This document shows positions 20,134 to 28,434 of a DNA stretch of 64,000 nucleotides, piece by piece. The notes below the pieces were generated by a model. The model worked only from the letters and a program-made list of their open reading frames with translations, searched no databases and was not told the DNA's origin. The DNA is from Mesorhizobium sp. Root552 (GTDB lineage Bacteria; Pseudomonadota; Alphaproteobacteria; Rhizobiales; Rhizobiaceae). Where the stretch lies: the NCBI RefSeq assembly GCF_001427285.1, contig NZ_LMFV01000062.1, forward strand, positions 113,376 through 177,375, given 5' to 3'. Both the position numbers and the translations under genes were made by a program. The first letter of the stretch is position 1, and the number at the start of each line of letters is the position of its first letter.

Positions 20134-22398
20134 TCAGTAGTCCGCTTTGAGGCCGACGAAGAAGCCGCGGCCGTCACCCGGCAAGAAGGCAGCCTGATCC
20201 GGCCGGGCTTGGTCGACGATCAAGGTCGAACCTGCATATGTCTCATCGAAGACGTTGGTGATTTCGCCAAAGACCGTAAGATGGTCGCCGACCTTGAATT
20301 GCGTGCGCAAGTCGACCACGGCGTAAGGGTCCGCGTAGAGGGTATTCATATTGTCGACGGGCGTTTTTTCCGGATTCCAGCGCACACCCGCCTGGACCGA
20401 CCATGTCTCGCTTACATCGTAATTCAGCGCAGCGTTGATGACGTGCCTTGGCGCGCCGGCAAGGCGGTTGTTGCCGCGAAGCGGATCGTCATGGAACCTG
20501 AAGTCCTGATAGGTGTAGGCGAGCCTCGCAGTCCAGTCGGCCGCGATTTGGGCCGTTAATCCGAGTTCGATGCCGAAGTGGCGGGTGTCGTCCGCGTTGA
20601 TCGCTCCGAGCGAGGCGCCCGTTGCGTCGCGCAGGCTCAGCAACTCGTTGTCTACCCATGAATAGTAGGTGACCGCGTCCCAGGCGAAATCTCCGGCACT
20701 GCCACGCCAACCAGCTTCGATTGTGGTTGCCGTCTGCGCTTCCAGGTCGGGGGTCCTGAAGGCATCGGCCGGCGCGCCGGGAGCACCCGGATTGGGGCGC
20801 CCGGCACTGCTGTTGGGCGTGCCGTTGATTGTGGCAAGCAGGTCGTCATGGGTGGGAGGTTCGAAGCTGCGGCTGACCGCGCCAAAGAATGTATTGGTCT
20901 CGTCAGGCCGGTAGGTCAGCCCGAGACTTGGGCTCCACCCGTCATAGGTGCGCGCATAGCTGGTGTCCTGCGCAGGCACTGCTCCGTTCGGCAGGCGCTG
21001 TGTCGGGTTGGCTGGATTGAACGCGATCGTTGGACGGGTAGCCAGGCCATAGCGGTCCGCGTTGTCTCTCGTGGCATGAGCATAGGAGATCGCGGGCGAA
21101 ACCGTGAATGCATCCCCCAACGGGACGTTGAAGCCGGAATGCAAGGACAGGGTCGCGGCGTCGAGATCGTTTTTGCCGAACAATGCGCCCTGGTTACCGG
21201 CATCGTTGAGATAGTAATCGCGTTCGGCCGATCCGATTGAGTACTGGGCGGTTGTCTCGAAAAGCGGCAGCAACGCACCTTCGTCGCCGCTATAGGCATA
21301 GCGCACCACGCCGGTGAAATCACCGCCCTTGGTGTCGCGTATGCCTGCTGAGATCGGGAAGCGGAACATGTCGTCGGTAAAGGTGTAGCCCAGGACAACG
21401 TCAAACAGATGCCGGTCGAATTCGGCGGTGGTGCGAGAGCCGATGAGATACTGGCTCGCCTCGCGACGTGGTTGGTCGCGAATGACGTTCGGTCCGGGAT
21501 TGATGGCGCCGCCGGGGGTGACGGTCGGACCGATATGGACTTGCCGGGGATTGGCTTCCAGTTGGCTCTTCGTCAATGGGCCGGCGACGTCGAAGCCGAG
21601 GTCGGTATAGCCGGCAAAGACCCTCGTCTTGATATTGTCGGAAATCTCGAAGCCGATGTTGCCGCTTATGCTTGCCCGTTCGGACGAATTGTAGTCGCGA
21701 AATCCGTCGCGCGTTGTGAGATCGAGTTGCAGCATTCCGTCGAGTGCATCGGTCTGGAAGCCGGCGCTGCCCGAAATCCCGGCCTGGCCGAACGAGCCGC
21801 CGCTCGCCTGCACGGATAAGCCCTGGTCCTGCGAGCCGGTCGGCGAGACGAAATTCAGCGCACCGCCAAGAACCGTGGCGCCGAGACGGTTGGCCATATA
21901 GCCCTTGTAGACTTCGATTGAATCGGCACGGGCGGGATTTGCGAATCCCACGGCATAGGAGCCGTCGGCACGATTGAGCGGCAGGCCGTCCTGGAGCACG
22001 AGGATGCCGCGCTCGACCGGGTTCTGTTGCAGGCCCGAGCCGCGAATCTGGATGCGCGGTTGATCGTTGCCGCCGAAAAAGTCCTGCACGACGACGCCCG
22101 GCACCGAGCGCAGCGCGCTCGAAACGGTCTGGTTTGCGGTAACCGGTTTCTCTGTCTTGTCGACCAGCGTGACACCGCCAGGCATGACGCCAAAGCGTTC
22201 CGCTATTGGCTCGGAGGCCGTTGCATTGATGACGATGCGCTCCAGCATGACAGATGAACCCGGCGTGGCCGATTGCGCCAGTGCATAGGTGCTGGCGCTC
22301 GCGAGCAGAAAGCCCGACGCGGCCGATAGCCGGAACAGGCCCCGACATGTCGCATTGATGTTTCCGAGCTTGATGCTTGCCCCGGTGCTGTACTGCAT
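20134..22398 (-). CDS. TonB-dependent outer membrane receptor
   Basis: The 754-residue protein has an extended signal peptide (ending about residue 41 at YALAQ) and a TonB-box-like segment ERIVINAT. A plug domain follows (about 70-180, with PRIQIRGSGLQQNP and GILVLQDGLPLN), then a beta-barrel ending in an aromatic residue. Such receptors import metal chelates, heme, cobalamin or other scarce solutes using TonB energy. It is divergent from a NitT/TauT-like ABC transporter that leads an nnrS and hao region, so it may supply iron, heme or copper for the respiratory enzymes. The substrate is not readable from sequence. Confidence 0.85.
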   Translation of the reverse strand: MQYSTGASIKLGNINATCRGLFRLSAASGFLLASASTYALAQSATPGSSVMLERIVINATASEPIAERFGVMPGGVTLVDKTEKPVTANQTVSSALRSVPGVVVQDFFGGNDQPRIQIRGSGLQQNPVERGILVLQDGLPLNRADGSYAVGFANPARADSIEVYKGYMANRLGATVLGGALNFVSPTGSQDQGLSVQASGGSFGQAGISGSAGFQTDALDGMLQLDLTTRDGFRDYNSSERASISGNIGFEISDNIKTRVFAGYTDLGFDVAGPLTKSQLEANPRQVHIGPTVTPGGAINPGPNVIRDQPRREASQYLIGSRTTAEFDRHLFDVVLGYTFTDDMFRFPISAGIRDTKGGDFTGVVRYAYSGDEGALLPLFETTAQYSIGSAERDYYLNDAGNQGALFGKNDLDAATLSLHSGFNVPLGDAFTVSPAISYAHATRDNADRYGLATRPTIAFNPANPTQRLPNGAVPAQDTSYARTYDGWSPSLGLTYRPDETNTFFGAVSRSFEPPTHDDLLATINGTPNSSAGRPNPGAPGAPADAFRTPDLEAQTATTIEAGWRGSAGDFAWDAVTYYSWVDNELLSLRDATGASLGAINADDTRHFGIELGLTAQIAADWTARLAYTYQDFRFHDDPLRGNNRLAGAPRHVINAALNYDVSETWSVQAGVRWNPEKTPVDNMNTLYADPYAVVDLRTQFKVGDHLTVFGEITNVFDETYAGSTLIVDQARPDQAAFLPGDGRGFFVGLKADY

Positions 22399-22562
22399 GA
22401 ACGCCCCCGTCTCTAGCAGGCACCCATGCGCGGCCTGCTATCCCCTGATCCGACAATTTGGGTGCCCCGAAGGTATCCGCTCGGCCGCACGCGCGACGGC
22501 GGACGGTCTGGCCCCTCGACCAGATCCTCATCAACGCCAGTAATCTTGATGAAAATTCTCTT

Positions 22563-22580
22563 CTTTGCGCTGGCGCAAAG
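22563..22580. promoter_or_regulatory. Perfect palindrome of NnrR/Fnr-type (TTGCG-N4-CGCAA)
   Basis: CTTTGCGC and GCGCAAAG form perfect eight-base arms around TG. The core TTGCG-CTGG-CGCAA (22565-22578) has the TTG-N8-CAA layout of Crp/Fnr-family operators and matches the NnrR box reported for nitrogen-oxide genes of Rhodobacter. It lies about 75 bases before the ATG of the ABC substrate-binding gene that leads to nnrS. It is also 165 bases from the receptor start and could serve both directions. Confidence 0.55.
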
Positions 22581-22654
22581 TTGATCCGTTTTATCCGGTT
22601 TAGCGATGTGCGGCCTTGTCGCTCGGCCGAAGATCTAACCCTCAGGAGAATTTG

Positions 22655-23677
22655 ATGTCGAAAACGGTGCAGGCAATCCTCACCCAGCCTGTCGATCGGC
22701 GGATGGCGCTAACCGGCTTGGGTGCGGGTCTCGCGCTGGCGAGCCTGCCTGCAATTGTGCGGCCGGCAAAGGCGGCATCGTTGCAGGAGCTTGTCCTGTT
22801 CGGGCCTCCGGCCGGCCCTTCGATTATTCTTGCCCAGGCCGTCGCATCAAATGCGCTTGCGGGCGTCGCCGACAAGGTTTCCTTGAAGATCTGGCGCAGC
22901 CCCGATGAGATGCGCGCCGGCCTGACATCGGGAACGATGTCGGCAGTCGTGCTGCCGGTTCAAGTGGCTGCCAATCTCTACAACCGCGGCATGAAGCTGA
23001 AGCTGCTCAACATCATGACCAAGGGGCTGATTTACATTGTCTCGACCGATCCTGGTCTTACCGATATCAGGACCTTGAAGGGCAAGAGGTTGGCCGTTCC
23101 GTTCCGTAACGACATGCCTGACCTGGTCATCAAGCGGCTGCTTTCCGCCTACGAGATGACACCGGAGAAGGACATCACGCTTGAAAGCACAGGCTCGCCG
23201 ATCGAGGCGATGCAGATGCTGGTCGCCGGCAAGGTAGACGCCGTGCTGGCGCCCGAGCCCGCTGTGTCTGCCGCGATCATGCTGGGAAAAATGGCCGGCA
23301 AGGACATCCGGCGCGTCATCGACGTGCAGGAAGTGTGGGGTGAGGTGACAGGTAAGGCGCCAATCCTGCCCCAGGCGGGGCTTGCACTCACCGACAGCCT
23401 CACACTGGAGAATCGCGATCTTGCAGACGCATTGCAGGGCACATTGGCGGATGTCGCGGCCCGCGTCAACGCCGATCCGCAGGCTGCTGCGCAGGCGGCT
23501 GCTTCGTCGCTCGATTTTCCCGAACCGGTTATTGCTGCGTCCATCGCCACCTCGAAGCTGGTAGCAATCCGCGCCAGCGAGGCACGGGCCAGCATCGAAG
23601 CCATGCTTGAGACGCTTGCCGCTAGCGATGCTGGTATCATCGGTGGCCGGCTGCCAGACGACGCGTTCTATCTGTAG
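22655..23677 (+). CDS. ABC transporter substrate-binding protein, NitT/TauT (NMT1) family
   Basis: A 340-residue periplasmic binding protein with a twin-arginine-like leader (DRRMALTGLGAGLALASLP, cleavage near KAASL). The NMT1-type fold contains motifs such as LKGKRLAVP and a GKVDAVLAPEP segment. Relatives bind nitrate, taurine, bicarbonate, pyrimidine precursors or other small solutes. It is first in an operon with a permease, an ATPase and nnrS, and sits opposite a TonB receptor. ATG 22655 has CTCAGGAGAATTTG before it. The ligand is unknown. Confidence 0.82.
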   Translation: MSKTVQAILTQPVDRRMALTGLGAGLALASLPAIVRPAKAASLQELVLFGPPAGPSIILAQAVASNALAGVADKVSLKIWRSPDEMRAGLTSGTMSAVVLPVQVAANLYNRGMKLKLLNIMTKGLIYIVSTDPGLTDIRTLKGKRLAVPFRNDMPDLVIKRLLSAYEMTPEKDITLESTGSPIEAMQMLVAGKVDAVLAPEPAVSAAIMLGKMAGKDIRRVIDVQEVWGEVTGKAPILPQAGLALTDSLTLENRDLADALQGTLADVAARVNADPQAAAQAAASSLDFPEPVIAASIATSKLVAIRASEARASIEAMLETLAASDAGIIGGRLPDDAFYL

Positions 23678-23688
23678 CCGGGGCGGCG

Positions 23689-24498
23689 GTGACTGAATGG
23701 CTTGAGCGTCTGGGCCGCAGCGGCCGCTTCGCGTGGTCGGCGTGGTCCGGCCTCGCTGCCCTGGCGTTGCTCGCAGCCTTGTGGCAGGTCGGCCACGAGG
23801 CCTATGGCGATTTCATCCTGCCGTCGCCGCTGGCGACGATCGAGGCAGCGCTTGCCATGCTTGCCGACCCTGCTGCATGGGAAATTGCGCTGCTGACGAG
23901 CCGTCGCGCGTTGAAGGGGTTTCTCGCCGCAAGTATCGCCGGGGCGGCCCTCGGCCTCGCCGCGGGGTACTTCCCTGCCGTACTGCGGGTAGCGCGTCCT
24001 TTGGTGACCGTGCTGCTCGGCGTGCCTCCCATCGCCTGGATCGTGCTCGCTATGATCTGGTTTGGATCGACGGATGGCACCGTGGCCGTCACCATCCTTG
24101 TGGCTGCCTCGCCATTGGTGTTCGTCTCCGTCGCCGAGGGGGTCATGAGCCGCGACCGCAAGCTGGACGATATGGCCCGCGCGTTCGGGGCCAAAGCGTT
24201 CAAGCGATTGACGACCTTGAGCCTGCGCCATGTCGCGGCACACCTGTTTCCGGCTTTGGTCGTTTCGCTTGGATCGGCATTCAAGGTGGCTGTCATGGCC
24301 GAATTGCTGGCCAATGTCGGCGGTATCGGCGGTGAACTTGCCCGTACGCGCGCCAATCTCGATATTGCCGGGGCCTTGGCCTGGGTGTTGATCGCAGTTG
24401 CTGCCCTGATCGTGGTCGAGTACGGCCTAATCCATCCAGTTCGAGCCGAATTTGAACGCTGGCGCGTCGCTGCCCAGCCATGGGGCGTGAAGCGATGA
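23689..24498 (+). CDS. ABC transporter permease, NitT/TauT family
   Basis: The 269-residue protein has six predicted membrane segments and the permease loop MARAFGAKAFKRLTTLSLRH, typical of SsuC/TauC-like binding-protein-dependent permeases. It starts with GTG at 23689, eleven bases after the binding-protein stop, and overlaps the ATPase start by four bases. It forms the inner membrane channel of the transporter. Confidence 0.85.
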   Translation: MTEWLERLGRSGRFAWSAWSGLAALALLAALWQVGHEAYGDFILPSPLATIEAALAMLADPAAWEIALLTSRRALKGFLAASIAGAALGLAAGYFPAVLRVARPLVTVLLGVPPIAWIVLAMIWFGSTDGTVAVTILVAASPLVFVSVAEGVMSRDRKLDDMARAFGAKAFKRLTTLSLRHVAAHLFPALVVSLGSAFKVAVMAELLANVGGIGGELARTRANLDIAGALAWVLIAVAALIVVEYGLIHPVRAEFERWRVAAQPWGVKR

Positions 24499-25244
24499 GT
24501 GCGCTTCAGCTCACGCGCATAGGCCACGCTTATTTCGGCCGCACCGTGCTGGATCATATCGACTTTCAGGTGGATTCCGCCGAGGTCGTGGCGCTGGTAG
24601 GCCCATCGGGTTGCGGCAAGAGCACGCTCGTCCACATCGCTGCCGGCATCGTGGAACCACTGCGCGGGCGCGTCGAACGCGGTTATCGCCGCCACGGCAT
24701 GATCTTCCAGGAGCCGCGCCTTCTGCCTTGGGCTACGGCAAGGCACAATATTTCCTATCCGCTGCGGATTGCGGGAGTTCCGCGATCCGAGCGCAAGGAG
24801 CGCGCGATGCAGGCTGCGCTGACAGTGGCCTTCGATCCGGACGATCTCGACAAATACCCGTCCGAACTTTCGGGCGGCATGCGCCAGCGCATCGCGATCG
24901 CCCGGGCGCTGGTCATCGAGCCGGACTTCCTGTTTTGCGACGAGCCGTTTACCGCGCTCGACGTGGCGTTGAAGCGCCGCATGCAGGACATCGTTATCGA
25001 GACGTCGCGGCAGGCCCGCTTTGCCGCCGTTTTCGTCACCCATGACCTGATGGAGGCGGCGAGAGTTGCGCATCGCATCGTCGTGCTGGACAGCACGGGA
25101 AACGGCATTGCCGGTGAGCGCCGCTTGCTGAACGCACCGGGTCACCGATCGGATGAGATGATCTTCAAGACCGTGCAATCGTTTCTGCGCGACGATCCGA
25201 TCTTCCGTCATATCGACGATGTCGATGAGCGGAGGCTGCCTTGA
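24495..25244 (+). CDS. ABC transporter ATP-binding protein, NitT/TauT family
   Basis: The 249-residue ATPase has Walker A GPSGCGKST (36-44), Q-loop FQEPRLLPW, signature LSGGMRQRIAIARAL and Walker B FLFCDEPFTALD. The Q-loop form is typical of SsuB/TauB-like proteins. It begins within the permease stop (ATGA overlap) and its own stop overlaps the TTG start of nnrS, so all four genes appear translationally coupled. Confidence 0.87.
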   Translation: MSALQLTRIGHAYFGRTVLDHIDFQVDSAEVVALVGPSGCGKSTLVHIAAGIVEPLRGRVERGYRRHGMIFQEPRLLPWATARHNISYPLRIAGVPRSERKERAMQAALTVAFDPDDLDKYPSELSGGMRQRIAIARALVIEPDFLFCDEPFTALDVALKRRMQDIVIETSRQARFAAVFVTHDLMEAARVAHRIVVLDSTGNGIAGERRLLNAPGHRSDEMIFKTVQSFLRDDPIFRHIDDVDERRLP

Positions 25245-26452
25245 CCGCCGTGGCAGAACAACGATTGCCCAACGCATTGCCGCTGCTTCGCGCGGTTGGC
25301 GACGAAGGCCTGCGGTTGTTTTTTCCTCTTTCCGCGCTTTATTGCGCGCTCTGGCCATTCCAGTGGGTGCTGGTCTTTTCGTTAGACCTGCCGTTTGCCC
25401 GGACAACGCCGCCAGCACTGTGGCACGTGCACGAAATGATTTTCGGAGCGTTCGGCGCGGCGCTGATCGGGTTCATCACCACCGCAGTTCCCGAGTGGAC
25501 GGATACGCCTCGTCTCAAAGGCAGGCGGCTTTTCATGCTGGCTGCATTATGGGGAGGTGGCCGGCTCGTCGGCTTTGCGGGCGCTGATTTCGCTGGCACG
25601 CTCGGCGCCATGTGCGATCTGGCTTGGCTGGCCCTTCTCGTCGCTTACATGGCGCATGTTTCAATTCTCAAGCGCACGGACAAGCTGCTTGCCTTCATCG
25701 GCTGGATCGCTGCTTTGGCCATATGCGAGACCGCCGTGCGGCTCTGCTTTAGCTTCGAAGCGATCGAATTGGCCAGTCGCCTGCTGCGGATTTCAGGATT
25801 GGTGTTTGTTGGATTGCTTGGTGTGGCGCTGGCGCGGATCACTGTGCCGGTAACGAATCTGGTTCTCGATCCGACGGAGAAGACATCTCCATTTCGCCCA
25901 CATCCCGGTCGCCTCAACCTCGCGCCGGGACTGGTCGCCGTCGCGGTGGCCGTGGATCTGGCAGCGTTTTCGGATGCCGTATGCGGTTATACGCTGATAG
26001 CGGCAGGCGCCGCTTTCATGGATCGCGTCGGCGAGCTCTTCATCGGGCGTTCGGCTTTGCGCGCCGAAGTCGCGTCCCTTGCCGGCTCCAGCGCCTTCGC
26101 CGGAATTGGCCTGTTGCTCCTGGGTGCTGCGCAGCTTGGCGCGCCAATTTCCGGTATAGCAGGATTGCATGTCGCTCTTATGGGTGGCCTTGGTCTTGGC
26201 GTACTGGCCGTATTCTGCATCGCCGGCCTGCTACACACCGGCCATTCACTGAGCTTCAGCCGAAGCGCCAAGCTGGCAATGGTTTGCCTGGTCGTGGCGG
26301 TTGGGCTCAGGGTCTTGCCGGACCTCGATCTGATGCCGCAACCACCGGGGCCACCTTATGCGTTGACGGCATGCTTCTGGGCCGCAGCGTTCCTGTTGTG
26401 GTTGAAAGACTACTGGCCCCGTCTGCGCAATTCGTTCAAATCCTGCGAGTGA
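25241..26452 (+). CDS. nnrS: NnrS-family heme/copper membrane protein
   Basis: The 403-residue polytopic protein of about twelve membrane helices has the family hallmark ALWHVHEMIFG (His62 and His64 region) and later AVPEWTDTPRLKGR. NnrS proteins accompany nitrogen-oxide metabolism and protect against NO stress, preventing iron-dinitrosyl accumulation in Vibrio. The start is probably TTG 25241, which follows GGAGG by five bases and overlaps the ATPase stop; GTG at 25250 is an alternative. Its position before hao links the ABC operon to NO chemistry. Confidence 0.88.
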   Translation: MTAVAEQRLPNALPLLRAVGDEGLRLFFPLSALYCALWPFQWVLVFSLDLPFARTTPPALWHVHEMIFGAFGAALIGFITTAVPEWTDTPRLKGRRLFMLAALWGGGRLVGFAGADFAGTLGAMCDLAWLALLVAYMAHVSILKRTDKLLAFIGWIAALAICETAVRLCFSFEAIELASRLLRISGLVFVGLLGVALARITVPVTNLVLDPTEKTSPFRPHPGRLNLAPGLVAVAVAVDLAAFSDAVCGYTLIAAGAAFMDRVGELFIGRSALRAEVASLAGSSAFAGIGLLLLGAAQLGAPISGIAGLHVALMGGLGLGVLAVFCIAGLLHTGHSLSFSRSAKLAMVCLVVAVGLRVLPDLDLMPQPPGPPYALTACFWAAAFLLWLKDYWPRLRNSFKSCE

Positions 26453-26709
26453 TCGTCCATTGGAGCGGTCTGTCCAGAACGAGGGGCCGCCGACGCGCGC
26501 GCACACCCGCTAACATTACCCGTCGATCTTTGCCATTGCCGGCATCTGTCTGGCATCAGCCCGATCTGCCTCAAGGGCGCTTTCGCTGCACAAGAACCGC
26601 AACGGCAATGCTGCTGCGGTCCCATGGCTTTTGCCTGTGATGGACCTACGCTTGTTTGGAGGTTGTGCAAATTTGGGGTGTGATCGGAAAGCCGGATCGG
26701 GGGATCGAC
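26453..26709. other. Gap between nnrS and haoA
   Basis: This 257-base stretch contains no convincing gene. The haoA promoter may lie here, or the gene may be read through from nnrS. I searched for TTG-N8-CAA sites and found none with good symmetry; TTTGGAGGTTGTGCAAA near 26654 has the wrong spacing. Confidence 0.4.
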
Positions 26710-28413
26710 ATGCCACGCCATCTGTTTCACCTGTTGTTCGGGTTGATTTGCTCGGTCCTGCTCCTTGTTTCCCTGCCCGTGCGGGCAGACATTCCGGACG
26801 AGACCTACACGGCGCTCGGCCTGACCAAGGAAGCTTCCCCCAAGGAACTCTATGATGCGCTGGTCAAGCGCTACCACGATCCCAAGCAGGGGCATGGCAA
26901 GGGCGCGTTCGGCGAACTTTGGGAGCCGACCCCGTTCACGCGCTATCTCGATCCGAAGACGCTCTACGTCGCGCCTGACATGGATTTCGAGGCCAAGCGG
27001 GAAGAATGCGTTGAATGCCACACCAGTGTGACGCCGGGCTGGGTCCATTCATGGCAGAAGAGCGTTCATGGCGACCTCGACGAAATCCGCAACCTGCCGG
27101 CTGAAGATTCCCGCGCCTACAAGAAGGAGCTGATCGACCAGGTCGAGGCGAACCTTCATTCGATGGGCGTGCTGCCCGAAGGCCAGAAGCTTGGCGATGT
27201 CGGCTGTATCGATTGCCATATGGGCGTCGGCAAGCAGGCCGGAAATCACAAAGCCGACCTCCACATGCCCGATGCGGCCAATTGCGGCCAGTGCCATGTG
27301 CAGCAGTTTGCCGAACGCGAATCCGAGCGCGACACCATCACCTGGCCGCAGGATCAGTGGCCGGCTGGCCGGCCGTCGCACGCCCTGTCATGGCAAGCCA
27401 ACGTGGAAACCGCGATCTGGGCCGGAATGGCGCAACGCGAAGTGGCCGACGGCTGCTCGCTCTGCCACACCATGCAGAATACCTGCAATTCCTGCCATAC
27501 CCGCCACGAGTTTTCCGCTGCCGAGGCGCGCAAGCCCGAGGCCTGCTCGACCTGCCACAACGGCGTCGATCACAACGAGTTCGAGGCGTTCAGCCTGTCC
27601 AAGCATGGCGTCATCTACAAGACCCAAGGCGCTTCGTGGGATTGGGAAAAGCCACTGGCCGCAGCGCTTGGCGAAGGTGGCCAGACCGGCCCGACATGTC
27701 AGACCTGCCACATGGAATTCAACGGAGAGTATGGTCACAACCTCGTGCGCAAGGTGCGCTGGGGCTTCGAGCCAAAACCTGAGATTGCCGACAATCTTGA
27801 CCATGAATGGTTCTCCGACCGCAAGGAATCCTGGATACAGACCTGTTCGAACTGCCACTCGCCGGCCTTTGCCCGCTCCTATCTTGATATGATGGACAAC
27901 GGCACCAAGCAGGGCATCGAACTGGTCAAGGAAGCGCGCGGCGTCATGAACAAGCTGTACGAAGACAAGCTCCTCGTTGGCCAGACAACCAACCGTCCGG
28001 CTCCTCCCAAACCTGACGCCGACAGCGCGGGCGCCTTCGCCGGGCTGTTCTTCTCCGCCGGCAACTTCCCGACCGCGATCGACTACGAATTCGCGGAAAT
28101 GTGGGAGCAGCACATAATGAAGCACTTCAAGGGTCTCGCCCACGTGCATCCCGGTGGCTTCACCTACTCGGAAGGCTGGTCGCGCCTGATCCGCAGCCTG
28201 GCCCGCATCAAGGACACTGACACGCAACTGCGTGAGAAGGCTGCGCTGATGCAGCGGGTGGAAGCTCTTGAGGCTGCGGGTGGCAAGCAGGGCTGGCTGG
28301 ACCTCGATACACCGATGAAGCGTGCGGCAGCAGGGGGCGCAGGCGTCACGCTCGCCGGGCTGGGGCTTGGCCTCATGCTCCTGCCGGCCTTCCGCCGCCG
28401 CCGTCGCGACTAG
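26710..28413 (+). CDS. haoA: Octaheme hydroxylamine oxidoreductase (HaoA) with C-terminal membrane anchor
   Basis: The 567-residue precursor has a signal peptide (1-27, cleavage near VRADI) and eight CxxCH motifs at residues 100, 166, 192, 249, 259, 279, 330 and 379. This is the octaheme HAO layout; HAO oxidises hydroxylamine in the periplasm, with NO as product in current models. Tyr486 (in GGFTYSEGW) falls about where the P460-linking tyrosine lies in Nitrosomonas HAO (Tyr467 mature, about 491 in the precursor, from memory), which favours the oxidising type. A hydrophobic segment followed by five arginines ends the protein, so it should be membrane-anchored. ATG 26710 follows a GGGGGATCGAC sequence. 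A HaoB-like gene follows directly. Confidence 0.88.
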   Translation: MPRHLFHLLFGLICSVLLLVSLPVRADIPDETYTALGLTKEASPKELYDALVKRYHDPKQGHGKGAFGELWEPTPFTRYLDPKTLYVAPDMDFEAKREECVECHTSVTPGWVHSWQKSVHGDLDEIRNLPAEDSRAYKKELIDQVEANLHSMGVLPEGQKLGDVGCIDCHMGVGKQAGNHKADLHMPDAANCGQCHVQQFAERESERDTITWPQDQWPAGRPSHALSWQANVETAIWAGMAQREVADGCSLCHTMQNTCNSCHTRHEFSAAEARKPEACSTCHNGVDHNEFEAFSLSKHGVIYKTQGASWDWEKPLAAALGEGGQTGPTCQTCHMEFNGEYGHNLVRKVRWGFEPKPEIADNLDHEWFSDRKESWIQTCSNCHSPAFARSYLDMMDNGTKQGIELVKEARGVMNKLYEDKLLVGQTTNRPAPPKPDADSAGAFAGLFFSAGNFPTAIDYEFAEMWEQHIMKHFKGLAHVHPGGFTYSEGWSRLIRSLARIKDTDTQLREKAALMQRVEALEAAGGKQGWLDLDTPMKRAAAGGAGVTLAGLGLGLMLLPAFRRRRRD

Positions 28414-28434
28414 TCACGAAAAGGGGAGACGATC

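Noticed and set aside
23802..25418. Minus-strand frame of 538 codons over the ABC transporter genes
   Set aside because: The permease and ATPase on the plus strand have clear family motifs; the minus frame has none.
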